The notes below the pieces were generated by a model. That model was not told where the DNA came from. It ran no database searches and saw nothing but the letters and a program-made list of their open reading frames with translations. A DNA stretch of 64,000 nucleotides, taken from assembly GCA_963281155.1 (NCBI GenBank), contig CAUJLY010000001.1, forward strand, positions 2,976,001 through 3,040,000. The letters are read 5' to 3'. Source of the stretch: Rhabditophanes sp. KR3021. Taxonomy: Eukaryota; Nematoda; Chromadorea; Rhabditida; Alloionematidae. How positions within the stretch are numbered: position 1 is the stretch's first letter; each line of letters begins with the position of its first letter. Positions 44,695 through 54,844 of this stretch are shown here, piece by piece. Position numbers and translations under genes: made by a program.

Positions 44695-44809
44695 TTGCTA
44701 TTTATTTTTGTAACTATCTTTCCTTTCGATAGTCCACATTGAATGTTCACAGTGCGCAATTTACATATTTAATCAGCTGAAACAATTTTACTACATAGTC
44801 ATCAATACT

Positions 44810-44881
44810 GGGGATATAGCTCAGGGGTAGAGCGCTCCCTTAGCATGGGAGAGGGCTGGGGTTCGATTCCCTATATCTCCA
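44810..44881 (+). tRNA. tRNA-Ala (AGC), block copy 2
   Basis: Same as 12940-13011. Confidence 0.95.
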
Positions 44882-44992
44882 ATACTTTTTGCTCATTTAT
44901 TTTAGATATAGATGAAAGAAGATTAATTTGAGACAATTTATATGAAAATATAAAAAATCTAACAATATATATTTTAAAACAAAAAGAATTTA

Positions 44993-45064
44993 TGACCCCG
45001 ACGTGATTTGAACACGCAGCCTTCCGATCTGGAGTCGGACGCGCTACCGTTGCGCCACGGAGTC
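44993..45064 (-). tRNA. tRNA-Trp (CCA), block copy 2
   Basis: Same as 13125-13196. Confidence 0.95.
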
Positions 45065-45189
45065 ATGTTAATGTCGTCTTGTCTCTATCTTATGCTAAAT
45101 CATTTTGACCATATTTTGAAAAAAAGGTTGATTAAAAACTCAAAATGGAACTTCTAGAAGTTGTTGCTAAGTCGTCAAAAAGAAGTTTT

Positions 45190-45271
45190 CGCTCAGAGCA
45201 GGGTTCGAACCTACGCGGGAAAATCCCAATAGATTTCAAGTCTATCTCCTTAACCACTCGGACATCTGAGC
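45190..45271 (-). tRNA. tRNA-Ser (TGA), block copy 2
   Basis: Same as 13322-13403. Confidence 0.95.
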
Positions 45272-45370
45272 TCAAAACTCAATATTTAGATTTAACTAAC
45301 CTCTGCTACCGATTAAAAATAAGCAAATATAAATTTATGTATTATAGATTGAACAAAAAATTCAAAAAGT

Positions 45371-45442
45371 TGCCTATTGCAGGAATCGAACCTACGTCGT
45401 CTCGGCCACAACGAGAAGTACTAACCACTATACTAAATAGGC
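45371..45442 (-). tRNA. tRNA-His (GTG), block copy 2
   Basis: Same as 13503-13574. Confidence 0.95.
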
Positions 45443-45603
45443 CATCGGTTAAACTCCATGATTAATACCACATTTCCAATTAAGGTTAATATTTTCTATT
45501 AGAAACACATCAAAAGATCGTATTTGATGTTTTAGAGTCATATTAGTATTTGTGTTTGAAAATATATTTAAGACCTTTACAATGTGGAATGAGTGAACTA
45601 TCA

Positions 45604-45685
45604 GCATCTATGTCCGAGCGGTTAAGGAGATTGATTAGAAATCAATTGGGCTTTGCCCGCGCAGGTTCGAATCCTGCTGGATGCG
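45604..45685 (+). tRNA. tRNA-Ser (AGA), block copy 2
   Basis: Same as 13736-13817. Confidence 0.95.
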
Positions 45686-46240
45686 AAATTTTTTGCCCTG
45701 TAAAATAATCGAAATACAAGCTACACATTTAATAGTTCCACAATCTTGTAGCAATTTAATTAAAATAATTAGTATCAACTCGGGATTTAACTTTTGTTTG
45801 TTAAATTAGAACATCTAAAGTGATGCAGACATCATTTGCTTGTACCTTTTTGGCCTCAAATATTACCTATAAATACAAGTTTTTCTGAATATGGAAATAT
45901 CTAATATTCTTTTCCAAAATTAAAAGCTTATATTTTATTTGTTTTGTTATTTTGATTGCATCTGGCTTATCTGCTTGAATGTAAAATGGCCAATTGTAAC
46001 AAAAATAACTGAAAGCAACAGAGGAGGACTGCTTGACAGTTGAGAAAAAGAATTGCCGGGAAGGTGCATGAAAGCATTGTTAAATGTATTCATAGTTTAC
46101 CTCAAAGAACTTTCGCAAAACATGAAAATCACAGAGCAAGCGAAAGCACCACTATTACCACAACTATTGTTACCAAAGGTTGAGGCTAAATAAATAAAAT
46201 GTAGATAAACGATACTTTGTGATAAAGTTCAAAAATGTTA
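45686..46240. other. Spacer inside tRNA block copy 2
   Basis: Counterpart of 13818-14391. Indels near 45975 remove the 81-codon ORF seen in copy 1. Confidence 0.5.
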
Positions 46241-46313
46241 TGCCACGAGCAGGGATCGAACCAGCGACATTTAGATCTTCAGTCTAACGCTCTCCCAACT
46301 GAGCTATCATGGC
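46241..46313 (-). tRNA. tRNA-Phe (GAA), block copy 2
   Basis: Same as 14392-14464. It marks the right end of the duplicated block. Confidence 0.93.
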
Positions 46314-46593
46314 ATGTTATTAACTTCGTGCATGTGCATCCTTGGATGCTGTTCTACAGGAACATTATTTTAAAATTATTTGTGCAAAAATGAGATGATT
46401 CGGGCAGAGAATATCTTGTCCAAATAAGGTTTTTTTGATGAGTTATCACAGCTTGCATTTGGTGATATTTATAATTCGTTTTATACTATTTGCATTAAAA
46501 TATTTGTTGTGATATACATATATTCATACATTTATTAAACAAAATGAGACGGTAAGTGTTAAACAAGCTTTTTAATGAATGCTACCATAAAAA

Positions 46594-46797
46594 CTATATG
46601 GCAACTGTACCATTTCCAAGGAAACCTAAAAAAATTAATGTTATAGAGGATTTGAATCTACCATTAGTAATGCCAGATTGATACTGAATACTGAAATATT
46701 GTCCATTCTTGATATATGTGGAACATTTGGTTGAATCGTATTTTTGAATTTTGTCACAAGGATTTTTCGTAGAATACTCTTGACAGCAGGAAGCTGG
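46594..46797 (-). pseudogene. Pepsin-type aspartic protease fragment
   Basis: Minus-strand pieces 46797-46662 and 46625-46594, joined across a 36-nt GT-AG intron, read CCQEYSTKNPCDKIQKYDST, then STYIKNGQYFSIQY and QSGITNGFLGNGTVAI before a stop. This matches the pepsin-family segment around KYDSSKSSTY, NGxxFxIxY and SGxxxGfLGxDtV. Both catalytic Asp motifs (DTG/DSG) lie outside the fragment. The stop where the next strand should continue marks it as a relic. Confidence 0.6.
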
Positions 46798-47098
46798 ACA
46801 TAAAAATCATTTTCCTGCTAATAACTATTTCAATGAACTAATTCTCCATTTGCAAAGGTGCTATCTATATATACTTGACACATTTTATCAAGATAATTTA
46901 TAAAAGATCAGCCTGAAATTGCTTTCCAAAATGATAAGATCATATTGTAAATCATCTAAATTAAATACATACAACTATTTTATTCTTGAATTTAGTAACT
47001 TATTATTTTGAATGTAATTAGAACATAATCAAAATACTTATAGAACCTGATTATAGTGAAGTCAATTTTGTGAAATTGTTTAATATTCCAAAAATATT
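46798..47098. other. Intergenic, no gene seen
   Basis: Spacer between the protease relic and tRNA-Thr(AGT). I found no 5' part of the protease here. Confidence 0.35.
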
Positions 47099-47170
47099 TG
47101 CCTTATGCTGGAATCGAACCAGCGACCTTCTGTTTACTAGACAGACGCTCTACCCCTGAGCCAATAAGGC
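47099..47170 (-). tRNA. tRNA-Thr (AGT)
   Basis: The acceptor GCCTTAT/ATAAGGC pairs perfectly, and loop CTAGTAA gives AGT. A T5 terminator follows on the minus strand. Confidence 0.95.
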
Positions 47171-47358
47171 ATGTCATTTATTGTTTCGCCCTTATCAATT
47201 CCCTTCTAATTGATATTCACAAGAACATAGGTTATACTACATGTCTAATACTGATTTAAAAAGTAATCTAAATGTAAGAGCAAAAAGATGCCTCGATTAA
47301 ATAGTAATTGTTTGTCTTAAATGTAACCATACCATTCCCTTACTTTATCTCCACAAAA

Positions 47359-47700
47359 ATGTCTGCTTCTCCAAAGTAAGTCTGATGTTTCTATATGCAA
47401 AGATTTGGTAATTTGTTGTTTCATATTCGAATGGTATCAAACGGACCAACAAGTTGTTATCTCAATTAACAAACGATGCCAATATCAACAACACTAAGTT
47501 TGAATATTCTTCGAATAACAAGTTGACTGTTTTTGCTAATCATGAAGTTATTTTTCACTCAAATTTATCCAACGCTATCAATGATCAAAAGGCACATTAG
47601 CATGTACTCCCAAGAAAGTCAAAGTCAAATGTTTAAAAATAGATTACTTACCTGCATTAATGTCACCCATATTATCCCCCCATATTTCACCTAACATTCC
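47359..47700 (+). pseudogene. CS-domain (SGT1/p23-like) relic
   Basis: After a short ATG exon with a donor-like GTAAGT, the sequence reads FEWYQTDQQVVISIN, the usual start of a CS domain. A frame change then gives TKFEYSSNNKLTVFANHEVI and FHSNLSNAIND, and past a stop and another shift TPKKVKVKCLK. Order and spacing fit the CS beta-sandwich of SGT1 (WYQt..vv i.i; f..n.L.v; y.L...l...I....v..tkvei.L). Frame breaks and a missing splice acceptor indicate a pseudogene. SGT1 is a co-chaperone partner of SKP1 and HSP90. Confidence 0.45.
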
Positions 47701-48081
47701 CTTTTAAAAGCCAAAAATAGATATATTATTTCATTATTACCTCATATCATATTATAATTCTATTACCAAATGATAATGCCCTATATTTTACAGGTTTATT
47801 GAATTAACCTGTAGATAGTGATTACTGTCCTACACTATTGCCTCGCCATATTTAGAAGTTAATAAAAGCTTAAAATCACATTCTGTTGTTATCTCACGCC
47901 GAACGGTCATCTTAGGCGGTCTTAAGAAGATTTACTTATATAATTATACAAAAACTATTGGTTGTATTTCATGTGTTTAACTTGACATATAAAATGAGAA
48001 TGGGGCATAACAAAAGTTTATATATAAATACACACTTTCAAAATAATTAAAATGCTAAATCAATTAAAGAAATATCAAAGT
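47701..48081. other. Intergenic, no gene seen
   Basis: Spacer between the CS relic and the 3' end of the kinase gene. Confidence 0.4.
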
Positions 48082-49448
48082 TTAGGTACGGCATTGCTTT
48101 TTTGTTACCGGTTCATATGAGTTTGTTCTGCTTTCATACAATTTATTAGTGTTGTAATCGACCAACTCAGTCCATTTTTCAGATTCAGTATTTAATTTTA
48201 AAGGGATTTTAAGGTATCCATGGGCAATAGATGATATTTTTTCGAATAATATTTTTCTAATTTCTTCTTCTGATTGCTCCAGTAGATCTTCCTCCCATGA
48301 ACTGTCTATTTCAAATGTGTCGTGTTCATCCAATTCCAATGGAAACACTCCTACCACACAACCTTCATCATGCTCACAACAAGTGCAAATTTCCTGATGA
48401 AACTTCTCTCTTCCGTGCACGAAGAAATCACTTTTAAGAGCCACATCTGCAGTATATCTTAATTTACAATCTAAATGGAGGAGATTTTCTAATAACTGTG
48501 CATCCTTTTCCGTCATTTCATCTGATAAGTACATTAAGGAATCTGTTGAGAAACTATAATGAGGACGTTTTTTGAGCGCTTCCGATATTTCTGGTTTAGC
48601 TCTTGCCAATACTTTTGTGCTAGGTGTTCCTAGGACTCTGCATATTTGAAATAGCATATCCATTTCTGTATCCTCATCAAACAAAATATCCCCACTTAAT
48701 AACTCTGCCATGATACAACCAACGCTCCAAATGTCTAAACTTTTATCACATTCTCTGCTGCCCATTAAAACTTCAGGTGCAAGAAATTGAATTGTTCCGT
48801 ATGTTGAAAAATCTTCACTTCCTTCTTTTCTAGCAAATCCAAAATCACAGATTTTAAGCTGATTATTATGCCCCATTAAAATATTCTCACATTTGAGGTC
48901 TCCGTGAATAATTTCGCTGTCGTGAATATACTTAACTCCATGCATAATTTGATACATGAAAAGCTTTGTTTTCTCCATTCGAACAGGTCCGCTGTCAAGA
49001 TGGTCACATAAGCTGGCTAGCATCATTTCTGTGATTAAATACCTAAAAATACAATAATTAATAACAGCTGAGAACAATTTAGGATTTACATTTCGCAAAA
49101 ATGATCTTTAACGCTTGGAATCACAACATCTCTTAAATTAAGAACATTATCGTGGTGAATATTACTTAATATTGTCAACTCTCTAAAAGCCATCGTAACT
49201 CTTTGGAGAGAATCAAAGATATTACTAACTTTTTTTAAAGCTACATATCTTTTGTTTCTCGGATCAATCACTTGCCAAATAGATCCAAAACTTCCAGAAT
49301 CAATGCAGTGTTCAATTGAATCAGTTTCACCAAGAAACAAATGTTTGTTGTCAAAGTCTACTTCGTAGTATGATGTAAGAAGCCCCCTATTTTTATAACT
49401 AAGATCACGGCCATATTTGTCATACAAAGCTGAAACGGTGTTGACCAT
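48082..49448 (-). CDS. Divergent Nemo-like kinase (NLK/LIT-1-like)
   Basis: Two minus-strand exons, 49448-49090 and 49042-48082, with a 47-nt intron splitting a Met codon, give 439 residues. The kinase domain shows the Gly loop SGSFGSIW, Lys72 in VALKK, DFGFA (186-190), APE (208-210) and SLDIWSVGCIMAELL. It belongs with NLK rather than generic MAPKs because of TDPR-like IDPRNKRYVALKKV and the C-terminal GREKFHQEICTCC followed by SSWEEDLL, which parallel NLK's GRLRFH..CSCC and WEKD. NLK phosphorylates TCF/LEF-type factors in Wnt signalling. Oddities: HGDLKCEN replaces HRDIKPGN (Arg lost), and TIQFLAPE replaces TQYYRAPE at the activation segment. Catalytic Asp168 is kept, so activity is possible. 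Confidence 0.88.
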
Positions 49449-50146
49449 TTTGATTGTAGTTAAATAATAGAGAAGAATGTTATAAAAAACAAAAAAACTT
49501 TTATTCTGGCAAATTAATAGTTTTTATTCCTTTTATGCAAAATTCTAATCTAATAGATTAGCATTTGGCATCGACTTTTTAATCCACTTGAGAATAAATC
49601 ACATACAAATTTTTGGCATCGTATATACAATTGCGTGTGTTCCCTATATATCATATAATATACTGTAATTGAATTACGAAGAATCTTAAATGAACATCGA
49701 TTTTGGTCGTGATTGTAATTTGCTCTTCACATTTCTAATAATACCTTTTAAATTGTAACTGCACCAAAATGTCGGCGTAGTGTATTTAGTTTTAAAAGAC
49801 AATTGCCATGGCTAATTAATGTTATGAATTTGGGTAAAAAGAGAAGAAACTATTATGAAATATATTTTTCAATTACCAAATGCTTTTGTTGATTTTCAAA
49901 GTAGATATGATACACACACTCTGCTATTAAACTTTAGTAATCATTTAACTGTTGGCATATTAAAATTAATTTTATACTATTAGATCATTGCACAAGACTA
50001 TCTATATTATGTATTTTACCGATGGATGCCAAGTCAATTAATTGTACGCATCAGTTTCATAAAATCATATTATGTATGCCTATTAGTATTGTTTTTATCT
50101 ATTGCGATTTTTAGATAATAAACTTTATGTATATTGACCGATTAAA
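49449..50146. other. Intergenic, no gene seen
   Basis: Upstream region of the kinase gene and AT-rich spacer. Confidence 0.4.
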
Positions 50147-50344
50147 ATGTTCATATTTTTTGTGATGGAACAAATACCTGGCCCAAAAGCAAGTTTTTAC
50201 TTGCGCGATCAACATTTCCTTATTACACCAGATGCTTATCTGGAACTTGATGTAAACTCAGGTCGTGTTTGACATGATCCATCTGGAAACGAATATGCTT
50301 TATCATCTGACAATAGTGATTCAAATGTTTCAATGCATCCTTGA
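50147..50344 (+). other. ATG ORF with one in-frame TGA
   Basis: From the ATG at 50147 the frame reads FVMEQIPGPKASFYLRDQHF and ITPDAYLELDVNSGRV, meets a TGA at 50270, and continues in the same frame with DPSGNEYALSSDNSD to a stop at 50342. Composition is protein-like on both sides of the TGA. No family is recognised. Either a pseudogene with one nonsense change or chance. A minus-strand ORF over it is a shadow. Confidence 0.25.
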
Positions 50345-51423
50345 AAAATAAATAATGAGTTAAAACAGTAATAGCATGTATTGTTCTTGTAATCTGTTTT
50401 GGTACTGCAATTTTCGTCCTTTCAGGCACAAATTAATTCTTTGAAGTTGGGCATATAACGGGCTAGAAATATTTATTATCTATTAGTTATATAAATACTT
50501 GCCAATATAGAATTTATTTGAATTTTATAGAAGCTATTTAAAATGATCTAGATTTGTACTAATGTAGCCGGCAACACTATGACTGGTTATTATGTCATTA
50601 CCACATGTATTCGAATCGGTACCCATAGCAAGTTCCGGTCGGTGTTTTAATTGTTTTGGTAATTATTTCATTAATTACTATAGAATGGTAACCCCATATT
50701 TCTGAATTTATAAAAGGAATCGTTGGAAATATCAACGTTAATATGAAAAATAGTTGCATTACTTCATAAAATAAGTCAAAGGGTGTGAGAAAATTAGTCA
50801 ATTAATTTTGATATAAAAGTCATCCAGAATTATAAACTTTCTCTTATTAATATAGTATTTAATATTAATAACATTTTGTATCTGATTTGATGATATTTTA
50901 TTTTAATAACATACAAAAAATACTTTATTATTCTTTTGTAAAATACGTATGAATTTAAAAGATTCTGAACGTAAGTAAATTAAAATATTTTCTCATATTA
51001 ATTTGTCAGAGTGAAATATAAAATTTCGTAATTCCAGGTGCATTATAAAATAAGAAACAGGATTAAAAAGAAACACTTTTTCATATTTAATGTCGTTATT
51101 TTGACAATGTAATTTGAGCGTTTAATTATTACTCATATACCAATTTTATTTCAACTTAATTGTTGTGTTGTTTTAATAATTGCTTACATCCTTATTTGTG
51201 AAACTTATATTATTACTACGTTAGAAGTTTAATAAACAGAAATTAAATGTGTACCACTCACGTTAATAAAATAATTTACTTTTAAATTTGAGACAGCTGA
51301 TTAAAAATCATTAATATTACAAAAAGTAACGATATTAACTTTAATAACTGATGATTGGTTTCGGTTTATGAATAATATTGTCTCATAGTTTTATTTTCAA
51401 TATCACTCTCGATACTGCAACCA
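50345..51423. other. Intergenic, no gene seen
   Basis: About 1.1 kb, strongly AT-rich. A minus-strand ORF (50598-50801) with one hydrophobic stretch has no support. Confidence 0.4.
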
Positions 51424-52456
51424 ATGTATTGCCAATATTTGAGTTTCATGATGGATTGCCATGAAGACAATATTTTATTTTCTAACGATATCCTAACTTT
51501 ACTAACAATTATATCGTCATTTGCATCGATAGCATATTTATTTAATTTAAGAACTGAAAGATCGCTAAGTTATGTTAAGTTTCTTATATATTCAAGAGCA
51601 TTTTACATTATGTTTTCTGTCTATACTGGCATAATCGTTCGAATCAGATCCGCATTTCCACTTTATGTGGGTTTTTGTACTGGGATAATCAAAAAATTGG
51701 GCGAAAATGGTTGCCACTTTTCCACGGTACGTTTTTGTCAGATTAATTAGTAACAATTTATTTTAGGGCATAATTTTAACATTTGTTGCAATTTTTCTTT
51801 TTATATTACTTTATGATATCATAGGCAGAAGTAACATTTTTTGCAGAAAAAGCCATTTCAATGATCATACCCGATTCAATAAATTCCTCTTCTTGATTTA
51901 TTTGATTATAATCGTTATCATAATTATTTTGCAACAGCTTAGTAAAATTGACCAAAGTGAGTCATATATTCTTTACTTTGAACCGAATTTAGAAGTTTTG
52001 AAGACATTTGCTGATTCAACTTCTGTATTTACTTCATTTGGAGGATCGAAAATTGGCTTGATATTATTTACAATATTCTTAATGTTTTCAACATTTATGT
52101 TCTTTCTAACATACTACATCATAATTTTTTCAAAAATGGCAGCTGTTTTTAAAAGTTTAATTATGCAAAATCGGAAATCGTCGAGCAAATCACAGTACAA
52201 TGACATTCTCATATATTATCTGGCGTCTTTTATAAATGTAATTGGATTTGTGGGAATAACAATTACATACTGTGTCATTGTTCTTTTATTTTTTAATGAT
52301 AAAAAATCCCTTGATTTTACATTTAATACATCAAATTATATCGTGTCATCAATAATGGTCTCAATGATAATGAATAATTTGATTATTGTTGGATATTATA
52401 TGAAATTGTCAAATAACAAAAGGCAACTTATTCGAACAGTTACATCAGTCTTATGA
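51424..52456 (+). CDS. Serpentine 7TM chemoreceptor-like protein
   Basis: Two exons, 51424-51726 and 51767-52456, with a 40-nt intron in phase 0, give 330 residues. The first exon covers helices 1-3 (LTLLTIISSFASIAYLFNL and following). The second starts with GIILTFVAIFLFILLYDIIG, then a loop with CRKSHFNDH, and four further helices. The last ends in MNNLIIVGYYMKLSNNKRQL, a typical nematode receptor C-terminus. No DRY-like motif stands out, so the subfamily is unassigned. Confidence 0.78.
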
Positions 52457-52805
52457 AACTAACCCTAATTTATTTAATTATAAGTGATACCGAATAAGCT
52501 GTGACTTTCTAAATAGATATTTAATATGTTGAAACTTTATAAATAAATGAATTTTCAGTATTTCTTATTTTTGCATAACTATATACATATGCATATATTG
52601 TACGTCAACTTATTAAAGAGCATTAGACAAATAATTATTTATGAATATGCAACTAATACGCATATTTTGTACTTAACACAAAATCTAAAAGTGTATAAAC
52701 TTTGATTTTCAAAAGAAATAAAAACAATTACCAATATTCAATTATTTTATAAGTAAGTTAAAAAAATAATGCAACACTTTTAGTTAGTGAAAAAAGGTCA
52801 TGGTT
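52457..52805. other. Intergenic, no gene seen
   Basis: 3' side of the receptor at 51424 with an AATAAA-like string near 52540. Confidence 0.4.
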
Positions 52806-53200
52806 TTAATCAGAAAAGTAGTTGGAATATTTTTCATAATACCGCATCAGGACAAAATCAGATAGAGCAATAAAAACGCCAAGTACTACAGAATACGAAA
52901 AGCCATTCATTAGATAAACTGGAGTATTTCCCTGAAACTAATTGCAAAAGCACCATGTAATATTGGACGATGTGATTTCGGGATTATAATATACTTAAAT
53001 TGATCCTGGAGGCTACAATTATCAAATTAACTCCAGTTAAACGGGAAATCTTAAAACGGTTACTACTATATAATCAATATTGTCTATATTGATAAAGCTG
53101 CCCATTAAAACCTAAAATAATATGTAAATATTATGTAAATATTTTTATATTGCAATACTTACAAGGAGGTAGCATGGAACAAATGGGATTGATGAAATTG
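52806..53200 (-). pseudogene. Unidentified membrane-protein relic
   Basis: On the minus strand, ANLTISSIPFVPCYLL with a donor-like GTAAGT after it, then an acceptor-like TTTTAG and MGSFINIDNIDYIVVTVLRF before a stop. Further on comes a C-terminal piece reading YLMNGFSYSVVLGVFIALSD and then FVLMRYYEKYSNYFSD to a stop at 52806. Two membrane-like segments and plausible splice sites suggest a former transporter or receptor. Stops in the middle break it. Confidence 0.3.
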
Positions 53201-53345
53201 TCAAGTTAGCACCTTATACAAAATTAATTAAGGTTGTCCAATTAATTAATTTAAATTATTATTGTCTTATGTCATATTTGGGGATGTCTGCTTTTAATTA
53301 ATAAATTCATGAATATAAACTTTATTAAAAATATATCTGTTCGAT

Positions 53346-54398
53346 TTAAACAACATTTTTATTTATACTTGTTGAAGCTTTTGGATTAATAGAAGATGCC
53401 ATTACTGATTTGGGTACCATTGATGTAACACTATTCAAATGTTCAACTACAATTTTTCCGCAAGATATGAAATTTGCAATTTTTTGAATTCTACATTTCA
53501 TAATACATCGTGATTTAGTTAAAAAAATAAGAAAAAATATTGGATTAAAGACAGGTACTGTGCTAGACAATTGAAATGCAATAGAGCCAAATGAAACAAA
53601 ATTTAATTTTGAAAAAATAATTACTACATACAAAAGAAGAGGAGCGAAATGTAAACAGAGTGGTGCACAGAGCTGTAAAACTAATATCCTGAAAAAGTCA
53701 TTTCCGAGTGTTCTTGTTTTGCTGCTCATAAATTGAAACTGAGACTTCATGAATGATCTATATTTTAACAAATACTGAAAAATTGATGTCATATTAATGT
53801 TGATGTAGACACAAATAGGTATCATGCCTATCAAAAAAGTCCATTCATTTGTTTTTAATGAAATTGCCGTACTTGTAGATTTTATAAATTTATCTGAGAT
53901 ATTGTTGACTTGAAAATATTTTGCAATAATGTATGGGTCAGCAGTAAAATCTAGGCCATAAATTAAAACAAATCCAGATAAAAAATAACAAATTAGAACA
54001 TTTACAAAGAAAATGAGCAATAATCGTTTCACAGTGATTTTTTGTTTTTTAGTGATTGTCGCATATCTTGCCCAAACTGTCAAAGTAACCATAAAAAAAT
54101 TAAAATTCAAAGTTGTCACAAAAACAAAAAATATAGCAGCATAAACTAATTGAGAAAAATTAAGATGATTAAGGTAAACAAAACAAATTGACACATAATT
54201 ATTTTGGAAAAGAACCTCATTATGAAATATTAAAGAAGTAGTTGAAAATAGCATATCAGTAATACACTGCAGAAATATAACAAGAATTCCTGGTTCCATT
54301 TTACCAGCTACTTTGAATTGCTTATACATTGACAATACTAAAGTATTTGTGAACATAGACATACAAAAAATTAAAATATTGAAAGTAATACTAAGCAT
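53346..54398 (-). CDS. Serpentine 7TM receptor, Str-type (paralog 1)
   Basis: A single exon of 350 residues with seven hydrophobic segments. The helix 1-2 region has MYKQFKVAGKMEPGILVIF and LQCITDMLFS, the Str-superfamily pattern of a small loop then a QC..D helix. Later come the basic loop SSKTRTLGNDFFRILVLQLC with PLCLHFAPLLLY (Pro in helix 6) and a last helix before a long Ser/Thr-rich tail. Tandem with 54845-55876, in the same orientation and similar throughout. A TATA-like string lies about 40 bases upstream of the ATG. Confidence 0.85.
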   Translation of the reverse strand: MLSITFNILIFCMSMFTNTLVLSMYKQFKVAGKMEPGILVIFLQCITDMLFSTTSLIFHNEVLFQNNYVSICFVYLNHLNFSQLVYAAIFFVFVTTLNFNFFMVTLTVWARYATITKKQKITVKRLLLIFFVNVLICYFLSGFVLIYGLDFTADPYIIAKYFQVNNISDKFIKSTSTAISLKTNEWTFLIGMIPICVYININMTSIFQYLLKYRSFMKSQFQFMSSKTRTLGNDFFRILVLQLCAPLCLHFAPLLLYVVIIFSKLNFVSFGSIAFQLSSTVPVFNPIFFLIFLTKSRCIMKCRIQKIANFISCGKIVVEHLNSVTSMVPKSVMASSINPKASTSINKNVV

Positions 54399-54844
54399 TT
54401 TGATTAAATATAAAATTACTATTCCTGTATCTTATATTTATAGGTAAAGAAAATAGACAGTTGTTTATAATTATTCATTAAATATTTTGCTTAAATGAAT
54501 TGTATTAAATGAAAAATATTTTTTGTAGAATTTTCATTCAAGTGTGATTTGGTTGAAATAATGAAAATATTGTATGAGACAATAACATCTAATTATTTTA
54601 TATTTGTAGCATGTCTGAAAAAATGTTTATTCAATTGGAGATATTGTTTGTTGATGTACTTAATTAATTTTTATCAAGATGTAGTAATTGGGATTTGTTA
54701 AAACTCGGGATAATTAAGATAATCTGAAAATATTCTTTATTCTTATTACAAAAAATTAATTGAATGTAGGTATTATAAATAAGGTTTAAGAACAATTAAT
54801 TATTGGCAAAAGATATGTTGTATTAATTGAAACAAGATTTGTGT
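54399..54844. other. Intergenic between tandem receptors
   Basis: Contains the promoter of paralog 1, with TATAAATA on the minus strand at 54442-54435. Otherwise AT-rich. Confidence 0.4.

Larger units (their letters stand above)
44269..46313. repeat. Eight-tRNA block, copy 2 of the segmental duplication
   Basis: Direct repeat of 12383-14464. Net 37 bases shorter through small deletions, for example in the spacers near 44463 and 45975. All eight tRNA bodies look unchanged. Confidence 0.95.

Noticed and set aside
50270..50272. TGA as a possible selenocysteine codon
   Set aside because: No selenoprotein family resemblance and no recognisable SECIS element seen downstream. A nonsense change is simpler.
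53100..53170. TATGTAAATAT short repeats as a regulatory array
   Set aside because: Only two imperfect units in very AT-rich DNA.
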